Origin: Chitinophagales bacterium
Lineage (GTDB): Bacteria; Bacteroidota; Bacteroidia; Chitinophagales; Chitinophagaceae
Length of the DNA stretch: 32,042 nt
Direction of reading: 5' to 3'
NCBI GenBank assembly: GCA_015655015.1
Contig: JAATFV010000066.1
Location: forward strand, 1 to 32,042
The stretch's first letter is position 1, and every line of letters starts with the position of its first letter. A program made the position numbers and the translations under genes. A model generated the notes under the pieces. The model worked only from the letters and a program-made list of their open reading frames with translations, was not told where the DNA came from and did no database searches. Shown here piece after piece: positions 27,036 through 32,042 of the stretch.

Positions 27036-27151
27036 AGCCCAACGGCATTATCCGCGGGTAATAAGTTACACTTCGCCTGACTGAAAGCAGGCGGGGAACT
27101 TAGCACTCCGAATATAATGAGCAGGAGGAATAGAGGTCGAAGTTTTTTCAT
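27029..27151 (-). CDS. 40-residue predicted exported mini-peptide overlapping the kinase start
   Basis: An ATG at 27151 opens a frame of 40 codons ending in TGA at 27029-27031. It begins MKKLRPLFLLLIIFGVLSS, continues PPAFSQ, and leaves a short mature part AKCNLLPADNAVGLC with two cysteines. This is a textbook signal peptide (basic start, hydrophobic core, cleavage after AFSQ) followed by only 15 residues. Its end overlaps the GTG start of the histidine kinase by seven bases in another frame, so the two could be translationally coupled. It could be a secreted signalling peptide, a leader that controls kinase translation, or the head of an exported protein broken by a frameshift. The coding case rests on the signal-peptide pattern and the overlap; function is unknown. 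Confidence 0.5.
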   Translation of the reverse strand: MKKLRPLFLLLIIFGVLSSPPAFSQAKCNLLPADNAVGLC

Positions 27152-27221
27152 AACAATTTGGATTTTAAAACAATAATTGCAATTTTTTCTCGTATGGATA
27201 AGAAGCTGTTGCAGTGGCAGC

Positions 27222-27252
27222 GATAATATATGTAGTTTTTACATATATTATC
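27222..27252. promoter_or_regulatory. perfect 13-bp inverted repeat between kinase and Hpt genes
   Basis: GATAATATATGTA (27222-27234) and TACATATATTATC (27240-27252) are exact reverse complements with a five-base GTTTT spacer. It lies in the divergent control region, 34 bases before the Hpt ATG and 70 bases before the mini-peptide ATG. It may be an operator for a dimeric regulator or a hairpin in the Hpt leader RNA. The pairing is exact; the role is inferred from position. Confidence 0.65.
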
Positions 27253-27286
27253 TTAAACGAAATCCAGCCTAAAAAATTGTAATTCT

Positions 27287-27685
27287 ATGGAAAAGCCTCC
27301 TTCTAAAAAATTCGTTTTCAATGGCAGCCTGAATGCAGCTTTTCTGGACGAACTCTTCGAAGGCGATAGTATATACGCAGAGACGGTATTTGAAGATTTT
27401 ATAAGGGACCTTCCCGGTTATTGGAAACAGGTAGAAGCCGCATATCAGAACAGGAATGTCACCGAGTTACGTACCTGCGTACATACATGTAAAACCTTAT
27501 TTGGCTATGTGGGATTCACCGACCTTCAGGAGTTCTGCCAGGAATTTGAGAATAGCTGCGATCATCAAACACCGGAAGAATTAAAAGCAGATTATATGAT
27601 CCTCCTGCAAAAAAAAGCAATCGCTCAACAGGTAATAGAAAAAGAATATGCCCGGTTAAAACAATTTAATGAAGAAAATGAATGA
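27287..27685 (+). CDS. stand-alone Hpt phosphotransfer protein
   Basis: 132 residues, nearly all one histidine-phosphotransfer four-helix bundle. The phospho-accepting His is H66 in RTCVHTCKTLFGYVGFTDLQ, which keeps the H-x-x-K arrangement with a following small/Gly turn; the preceding helix is VFEDFIRDLPGYWKQVEAAY. Hpt proteins carry phosphate from the receiver of a hybrid kinase to a separate response regulator. Its gene is divergent from the hybrid kinase and its stop overlaps the start of the LytTR regulator (ATGA), so it very probably links these two proteins. Confidence 0.83.
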   Translation: MEKPPSKKFVFNGSLNAAFLDELFEGDSIYAETVFEDFIRDLPGYWKQVEAAYQNRNVTELRTCVHTCKTLFGYVGFTDLQEFCQEFENSCDHQTPEELKADYMILLQKKAIAQQVIEKEYARLKQFNEENE

Positions 27686-28395
27686 TGAAAACAACTTGTA
27701 TCATAGTGGAAGACATTCAGATCGCCGCCGACTTCCTCCGGAAATTTTGTGAAAAAAGTGAGCTGATCGAAGTAAAAGGACATTTCCTGAATGCAGAAGA
27801 CGCCCTGAAATTCCTCGACCAGGACAAGGCAGACCTGATATTCCTGGATATCGAAATGCCCGGCGCCAGTGGATTCGATCTGCTTGACCGGCTCACCTAC
27901 ACCCCTAAGATCATCCTGACAACCTCTAAAACAGAGTACGCTTTCGACGCCTTCCAATACCATGTCAACGATTATCTGAAAAAACCTTTTACATACAAGC
28001 GCTTCCTGGAAGCGATCCAAAGGATCCAGGCGGCCCCTCCCCTGCCTCCCGCCCCCCCGGCCATTACTTCCCCATCTCCTGATATGGACTTCCTGTTCAT
28101 CAAGGCGGAAGACAAGCTGATCAAATTGAAGAAAGACGACATCCTGTTCCTGGAAAGCATGCGCGATTATGTAAAATTCGTCACTCCCGGGAAAAGCTAT
28201 ATTACCTACAGCACCCTTAAGAACATGGAAGAGAAATTAACAGGCCAAAACTTCCTGAAAGTACATCGCTCTTATATCGTAAATATTACTAAAATCGAAG
28301 ATATAAGGGGGAATATGATCTACCTCCAGGGCAGTCAGATCCCCGTCGGCAAAGCCCATAAAGATGAATTGGTAGGCCGGTTGAACATCCTCTGA
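27682..28395 (+). CDS. LytTR-family response regulator
   Basis: 237 residues. The receiver domain (about 1-118) has the acidic pair ED near residue 10, phospho-acceptor D56 in LIFLDIEMPG, the Thr in IILTTSK and the Lys in YLKKPFTY. A Pro/Ala linker (PPLPPAPPA) leads to a LytTR DNA-binding domain (about 132-237: FIKAEDKLIKLKKDDILFLE, then FLKVHRSYIVNITKIEDI). LytTR regulators bind paired direct repeats. The start overlaps the Hpt stop by four bases, so both are made from one message. It is the likely output of the neighbouring hybrid kinase. Targets are unknown; two similar decamers just after its stop are candidates for binding. Confidence 0.93.
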   Translation: MMKTTCIIVEDIQIAADFLRKFCEKSELIEVKGHFLNAEDALKFLDQDKADLIFLDIEMPGASGFDLLDRLTYTPKIILTTSKTEYAFDAFQYHVNDYLKKPFTYKRFLEAIQRIQAAPPLPPAPPAITSPSPDMDFLFIKAEDKLIKLKKDDILFLESMRDYVKFVTPGKSYITYSTLKNMEEKLTGQNFLKVHRSYIVNITKIEDIRGNMIYLQGSQIPVGKAHKDELVGRLNIL

Positions 28396-28400
28396 ATCCA

Positions 28401-28433
28401 TTCATCGGGTAAATCTTTCTTTCGTCGGGTATA
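28401..28433 (+). repeat. paired direct repeat after the LytTR gene
   Basis: TTCATCGGGTAAA (28401-28413) and TTCGTCGGGTATA (28421-28433) are similar 13-mers with a 20-base period, about two helical turns. LytTR proteins bind direct repeats spaced about two turns apart, so this could be a site for the adjacent regulator. It does not match the AgrA/LytTR consensus well and stands downstream of, not before, a known gene. Confidence 0.45.
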
Positions 28434-28499
28434 ATTGACGCTTAGTCGAAAAAGTTTCCTATCTCCCGTTCTGTTTTACATATTTGTATCAGCAAACGA

Positions 28500-28920
28500 A
28501 ACGAACCTAAATCCTGAGAAACGAAAAAATCCAAACCGAAAAAAAATCGTAACCCAATCTCCGAAAAACCAAATCGAGATCCGGCAATCCGAAGAAAAAC
28601 CGAGAACACCCAACATCCACGAAAAACCAACCCGAAAAAATCCAACTTCCGGTAAAAGACCAACAAGTAGTGTTAGATCCAGATCTGAAAAAAACCAACA
28701 TCCAACATCCAAACCGAAAACCAAGTAAGATCTGACAATCCGCGAAAAACCAACCCGAAAAATCCAACATTCCGACGAAAGACCAACAAGTAATGTAAGA
28801 TCCAGATCTGAAAAAAACCAACATCCAACATCCAAACCAAAAATCAAGTAAGATCCGACAATCCGAAAAACCAATCACAATATCTAATCACCAAAACCAA
28901 GATCTCTGAACGCAAATCGA
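28500..28920. repeat. A/C-rich degenerate tandem array, 123-bp period, in a ~700-bp gene-free stretch
   Basis: The region between the LytTR stop (28395) and the membrane-protein gene (29114) holds no gene I would accept. Its core is two close copies, 28620-28742 and 28743-28863, each containing CGAAAAACCAACCCGAAAAA, then GACCAACAAGTA, GATCCAGATCTGAAAAAAAC, CAACATCCAACATCCAAACC and a final GACAATC. Weaker fragments of the same words (CCGAAAAACCAA, ATCCGGCAATCC, CCAAACCGAAAA) extend it to about 28500 and 28920. The plus strand is strongly A/C-biased. Because 123 is 41 codons, long frames stay open on both strands; the minus-strand one reads a repeated Phe/Trp/Gly-rich peptide. I treat these frames as by-products. 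From 28921 to 29050 I see nothing recognisable. Confidence 0.75.
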
Positions 28921-29061
28921 CAACTAATTTAAGAATCCAAATTTTCCTGTTAAAGATCAACAAATGCCAGTGGCAAGTCTGGAATATGTAAATCCGCTTG
29001 AATGAGATGATCCGATCCCCACGAACGAACCTGGAAATTGTTGGCCCTGACAAAAAAATTA

Positions 29062-29095
29062 AGCCGCCCCGGATATCCCGGGGCGGCTCTTTTTT
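29062..29095. terminator. strong bidirectional intrinsic terminator
   Basis: AGCCGCCCCGG (29062-29072) pairs perfectly with CCGGGGCGGCT (29078-29088) across a five-base loop. It is followed by TTTTTT (29090-29095) on the plus strand, and a run of seven A (29052-29058) precedes it, giving a T-run on the minus strand. It can end plus-strand transcripts from the phosphorelay/repeat side and minus-strand transcripts from the membrane-protein gene, whose stop is at 29114. Confidence 0.88.
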
Positions 29096-29113
29096 ATAGG
29101 GGAAAAACGCTTT

Positions 29114-29575
29114 CTACAACCACGGCCTGGCAATCCCCACCCTAAAAGGCCAGGGTATCGACGCCAGGATAATAATCAACGCCACCAGGAAAAACCAGAA
29201 GGTCTTTTTATGCTTGACCCCATCCGGAATATTTTTCTTGCTCACCCCCCTACCGATTGTGATCAGCACAATAGCGATGATCATTCCTGTTAAATGCTCC
29301 ACTCCGTAGAACCGTGCAACCGAATCCTTCATGACAGCTCCCATCCCCATATTCTCAATATTCTTCAGTCCCCAGGGCCCCACGATCCATTGGTACAAAC
29401 CGATCAAAAAGGTCGTATGAGCAGCGATCATCAGGAACAGCCCTGTCCTCTTGTCTCCTGCCGTAAATGGCTTGCCGGCCGTCATACCGGTATAGCTCTT
29501 ATAAATAGCTATAATAGCTAACAAAAGAATGACCCAGCGCAGAATACTATGCAAATACAATAGTCCGGTATACAT
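29114..29575 (-). CDS. four-helix inner-membrane protein with histidines in the helices
   Basis: 153 residues with four membrane helices: LHSILRWVILLLAIIAIY, GLFLMIAAHTTFLIGLYQW, HLTGMIIAIVLITIG and FWFFLVALIIILASIPWPF. One histidine falls at or near the start or middle of each of the first three (H9, H53, H94), recalling di-haem b561-type or other quinol/haem proteins, but no family signature confirms this. The C-terminus RVGIARPWL is conserved in style among Bacteroidota proteins annotated as hypothetical or cytochrome-b-like. It is a single-gene unit, ended by the strong hairpin at 29062-29095. Confidence 0.8.
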   Translation of the reverse strand: MYTGLLYLHSILRWVILLLAIIAIYKSYTGMTAGKPFTAGDKRTGLFLMIAAHTTFLIGLYQWIVGPWGLKNIENMGMGAVMKDSVARFYGVEHLTGMIIAIVLITIGRGVSKKNIPDGVKHKKTFWFFLVALIIILASIPWPFRVGIARPWL

Positions 29576-29606
29576 GGATTGAGTTTTAGGATTTTATAAT
29601 TGAGCG

Positions 29607-29638
29607 CGAAGCTACGACCGCCTTCCTGAAACCAGAAA
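29607..29638 (-). promoter_or_regulatory. possible promoter of the four-helix membrane protein
   Basis: On the minus strand TAGCTTCG (29614 down to 29607) differs from TAnnTTTG at one position, and TTTC stands 20 bases upstream (29638-29635) where TTTG is expected. The -7 box ends 31 bases before the ATG at 29575. Two mismatches make this only a candidate. Confidence 0.28.
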
Positions 29639-29692
29639 TTAATATCCTCTTCCGGGCTCCCTTCCGCCAAATTCTCTCCCCGGATAACACGT

Positions 29693-29739
29693 ATTCCAGA
29701 ATCTACCCGCCTTCCCACATGGGAAAAAATTCCAGAATC
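29693..29739. promoter_or_regulatory. two ATTCCAGAATC boxes in the divergent region
   Basis: ATTCCAGAATC occurs identically at 29693-29703 and 29729-29739 (period 36 bases). Each contains the small palindrome ATTC-CA-GAAT. They lie between the minus-strand membrane protein and the plus-strand T9SS cargo gene. A shared operator is possible; chance is not excluded. The surrounding 288-base gap shows no other gene I accept. Confidence 0.35.
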
Positions 29740-29863
29740 GGGAATCAACTACATGAGAACACTTAGTTTATTTACTCTGATTATCAATAAGTTATACAAT
29801 ATGGCACCATTTTCGTCTCTAACAGCGAAATCCTTATCCTTTTTAGAAAAACCAAAAAAACTC

Positions 29864-31882
29864 ATGAAATCGATCCGTTCCCTGTTCACCGCCCTTTTCT
29901 TCCTGATAGCAGGTTTGCCTTTTTACAGTAACGCCCAGACCCTGACTGTGACCACGAACAATGAATCCTGGGCCACCCTGGCAGGATCCGTCACCTGCAG
30001 CCCCTGCACCATTAATATACCCGCCGGCTGGACCCTGTTGCTGAATTCCAATGGCGCCTGCAGCGGCTGCACATTCAATGGAGGTACGGTGAAGATCACT
30101 TCGGGCTTCACTTTTAATAATACGACCACCTTTAACAACGACACGCTCCTGATCAATACCTCTACCAACCCTAACAATTTTGTTTTTAACTCAGATAGCG
30201 TCGCTATCAATGCCGCGCTCTCCAACCAGAACGGAACAGCCCTCATTTCAAATAGCCGTCTTTCCGTAAATGCCAACCTGAATTTTAATTCGGCCACCCT
30301 GACCAATGATTCGATCCGCCTCAACAGTAATATGAATTTTTCGAATGCACCGGGTGATTTTTCGGGCTGTCATGTAACGCTCGCCAACAACGCGAAGATC
30401 AGCACCCAGGCCAGCACCTTTACCAACTCCGTTTTTGCCATTGCCAACGGCTCCGGTATTAATATCAGCAATGCGACGACTGCGGATGGCAGCAGCTTTT
30501 ATATGCACGGCAATGCTACTTTCCACGCATCATCCGTCACACTTAAAAATAATAGTAATGTCGTAATGGATGGCAGCAACTCATTCAAGTCAGACAATGC
30601 GCTGACCCTCCAGAACAGCAATATAACGATGAGCGGCACATCTGCCCTTACCGCCAGTTCGTTGACTGCTACCGGCAGCACCCTCACAGCCAGTGACAAC
30701 ACGAACGTTACGATCAGCAATGCGCTAAATCTGACAGGCACCACCGTTACGATGAATAACAGCGCTGCCTTCAAAAGCAGCTCCGTTACTGTAGGAACCA
30801 ACAGCAACCTGACCATGAATGGCAGCGCCACCCTGAAAGTCGATAACGCTTTCAATGTCGCGGGCAGCACCGTTGCTATAAATGGCTCTTCCAATGTTAA
30901 GGCCAACTCCTCTACCGTTCAAAGCAGCAGCACGCTCACCATGGGAGGAAGTAGCTCATTATCGCTCAATAACGGTTTCGATGTCAGTGCCAGCAATGTC
31001 TTTCTGAATGGGAACTCGGCTGTCTCAGCTAACAATGTCACCCTTGAAAATACCAGCGAGCTCAGTGTCGGGGACGGCACGCTCGCCAGCACCGCTCACC
31101 TGTCATCCAACAACACGGCTACTGTCGCTGATCATTCTTTGTTGAAGATCAGCAACGGTAATAACTATTTTTTTACCAACGCCAATAATTTCACGGGAGG
31201 TTCGACGGGTTTCCCGATAAAAACCAATACGATCAGCTGTAACACAAGTCCCGCCATGCATACATATGCTAACAGCTGTGCAACAGGGTATGTATATGGC
31301 TGCGCCACCCTGAACAGCGGCGGTGGTTTAGCCTGTACCATCCTGGCGATCGCCACTCCGGACCTGTCCGTTGTCCTCGGCGGTACAGATGCCGTCACCT
31401 TATCATGGTCTGCCGGAGACAAGAGTACGGCCGACCACTTCCTGGTGGAACGCAGCCTGAACGGCCTGGACTGGACTACGATCGGCACCGTGACAGCCGA
31501 CAGGTATTTCACGGGAGAATATCAATTTTCCGATCCCGCGGCACAGGCAGGCACGGATTACTACCGTCTTCAGGTAATAGATAAAGACGAAAGATCCATT
31601 TATTCAAAGATCGGCAGCGTGACGATCGATTATGTACCGGGAGCGATCAGCATCTATCCCAATCCTGCCACCGGCCATACTTTCTCCATCAGAACGGCTT
31701 CTGCCGATCCGATCCTGGTGAACATATTCAACCTGAGCGGGCAGCTGTTACTGCGGACCTCCCTGAAAGGACAAACGGTATACCCGGTAAAATTGCCGGC
31801 TTCGGTAACTTCCGGGAATTACCTGGTCGTGCAGGTGATCAGCAGGGAGAAAATACAGGCATTTAACCTCCTGAACCAATAG
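29864..31882 (+). CDS. T9SS cargo protein with Asn/Ser/Thr-rich repetitive beta-solenoid-like body
   Basis: 672 residues from ATG 29864, chosen because it opens a clean signal peptide (MKSIRSLFTALFFLIAGLPF, then YSNAQT); an earlier in-frame ATG at 29753 would bury it. After a Cys-containing start (CSPCTINIPAGW, CSGCTFNGG), about 400 residues are low-complexity N/S/T/G/V with short beta-strand words such as NVVMDGSNSFK, NLTMNGSATLK and TLTMGGSSSLS, as in right-handed beta-solenoids or adhesin stalks. A FLVERSLNGLDW / DYYRLQVIDKDE module precedes the T9SS type A tail (SIYPNPATGHTFSI, NIFNLSGQLLLR, GNYLVVQV). It should be exported through the outer membrane and attached to the surface or released. 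No enzyme motif is visible; adhesion or a matrix role is likely. Confidence 0.88.
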   Translation: MKSIRSLFTALFFLIAGLPFYSNAQTLTVTTNNESWATLAGSVTCSPCTINIPAGWTLLLNSNGACSGCTFNGGTVKITSGFTFNNTTTFNNDTLLINTSTNPNNFVFNSDSVAINAALSNQNGTALISNSRLSVNANLNFNSATLTNDSIRLNSNMNFSNAPGDFSGCHVTLANNAKISTQASTFTNSVFAIANGSGINISNATTADGSSFYMHGNATFHASSVTLKNNSNVVMDGSNSFKSDNALTLQNSNITMSGTSALTASSLTATGSTLTASDNTNVTISNALNLTGTTVTMNNSAAFKSSSVTVGTNSNLTMNGSATLKVDNAFNVAGSTVAINGSSNVKANSSTVQSSSTLTMGGSSSLSLNNGFDVSASNVFLNGNSAVSANNVTLENTSELSVGDGTLASTAHLSSNNTATVADHSLLKISNGNNYFFTNANNFTGGSTGFPIKTNTISCNTSPAMHTYANSCATGYVYGCATLNSGGGLACTILAIATPDLSVVLGGTDAVTLSWSAGDKSTADHFLVERSLNGLDWTTIGTVTADRYFTGEYQFSDPAAQAGTDYYRLQVIDKDERSIYSKIGSVTIDYVPGAISIYPNPATGHTFSIRTASADPILVNIFNLSGQLLLRTSLKGQTVYPVKLPASVTSGNYLVVQVISREKIQAFNLLNQ

Positions 31883-31928
31883 GATCCAACTTCCTGAATC
31901 AGTAAAATTTACCCTCCTCAACCAGTAA
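31865..31928 (+). repeat. three 23-bp-spaced copies of the final codons and stop, in three frames
   Basis: The last codons AACCTCCTGAACCAATAG (31865-31882) are followed by AACTTCCTGAATCAGTAA (31888-31905) and ACCCTCCTCAACCAGTAA (31911-31928). They read NLLNQ-stop, NFLNQ-stop and TLLNQ-stop. The period is 23 bases, so the copies fall in three different frames. A frameshift late in the gene would still meet a similar ending. The repeat is visible; a purpose is not established. Confidence 0.75.
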
Positions 31929-31939
31929 AAATCGTCTTC

Positions 31940-31967
31940 CCCGGGAAACCAGCCTTGATTTCCCGGG
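31940..31967 (+). terminator. hairpin after the T9SS cargo gene
   Basis: CCCGGGAAA (31940-31948) and TTTCCCGGG (31959-31967) form a perfect nine-base stem with a ten-base loop, 57 bases after the stop. The following ATTTGTT is only a weak T-run, so termination is probable but not certain. Confidence 0.55.
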
Positions 31968-32010
31968 ATTTGTTCAGCCATACCCCAACAAACTTGCCGG
32001 AAAAAACATT

Positions 32011-32018
32011 TAGTTTTG
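32011..32018 (+). promoter_or_regulatory. -7 box before the right-edge gene
   Basis: TAGTTTTG fits TAnnTTTG exactly and ends four bases before an ATG at 32023, so a transcript would be leaderless or nearly so. No TTG is found at the proper distance upstream (the one at 31994 is only 14 bases away). Confidence 0.4.
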
Positions 32019-32022
32019 CGGG

Positions 32023-32042
32023 ATGAACAAATTATGGAGACC
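32023..32042 (+). CDS. start of a further gene, cut by the right edge
   Basis: ATG at 32023 begins MNKLWR and runs off the window. It is suggested only by its place after a terminator-like hairpin and a consensus -7 box; six codons cannot identify a product. Confidence 0.4.

Noticed and set aside
28476..28874. 132-codon minus-strand frame with repeated Phe/Trp/Gly-rich 41-residue units
   Set aside because: It mirrors the 123-bp DNA repeat, has no plausible domain or clear start signal, and the opposite strand is open as well. Kept only as a finding about the repeat.
28500..28920. CRISPR array
   Set aside because: The copies are whole 123-bp units in direct contact. There is no short constant repeat with unique spacers, and no cas gene is in the window.
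29753..29863. Upstream ATG for the T9SS cargo gene
   Set aside because: The 37 added residues precede a clean signal peptide that starts at 29864.

Overview
The window comes from a Bacteroidota chromosome, most likely family Chitinophagaceae or a close relative. The evidence is a SusC/SusD pair with its own ECF sigma and FecR-type anti-sigma, a protein with a type IX secretion (T9SS) C-terminal tail, a GldA/GldFG-type ABC transporter, short lipoprotein signal peptides, promoters of the TTG-N19/20-TAnnTTTG type, and starts without clear Shine-Dalgarno sequences. The family is inferred from gene style; no rRNA or marker search was possible.

Bases 1-6900 (plus strand): the tail of an alpha/beta hydrolase runs off the left edge. 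Next is a compact cluster: an ECF-like sigma factor with a promoter in front, a membrane protein with an anti-sigma-like head and a TPR-like periplasmic part, and an exported TPR-CHAT protease with its His/Cys dyad. A delta-60-repeat lipoprotein and a small two-helix membrane protein follow. I read the first three as a possible protease-controlled sigma circuit. This is the most interesting proposal in the window and it is a hypothesis.

Bases 6957-20944 (minus strand): nine tightly spaced genes. In transcription order they are ECF sigma, FecR anti-sigma, STN-type SusC, SusD, a lipoprotein resembling a SusD-linked zinc peptidase that has lost its zinc ligands, a GldA-like ATPase, a fused GldF-GldG-like permease, and two tandem MutS-core ATPases without mismatch-recognition domains. 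The first four form a classic outer-membrane uptake and trans-envelope signalling unit. No glycoside hydrolase accompanies them, so the substrate is unknown.

Bases 21028-24691: a YtcJ-like amidohydrolase lipoprotein and homogentisate 1,2-dioxygenase (minus strand), then a divergent YfcE-type phosphoesterase with a recognisable promoter.

Bases 24723-28395: a split phosphorelay. A hybrid histidine kinase (minus strand) diverges from an Hpt protein and a LytTR response regulator that overlap by four bases. A 40-codon gene for an exported mini-peptide overlaps the kinase start, and the divergent region holds a perfect 13-bp inverted repeat.

Bases 28396-32042: a stretch of about 700 bp without a convincing gene carries an A/C-rich array with a 123-bp period and ends in a strong bidirectional terminator. 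It is followed by a four-helix membrane protein (minus strand), a large Asn/Ser/Thr-rich T9SS cargo protein (plus strand) whose last codons are repeated in three frames, a hairpin, and the first codons of a further gene at the right edge.
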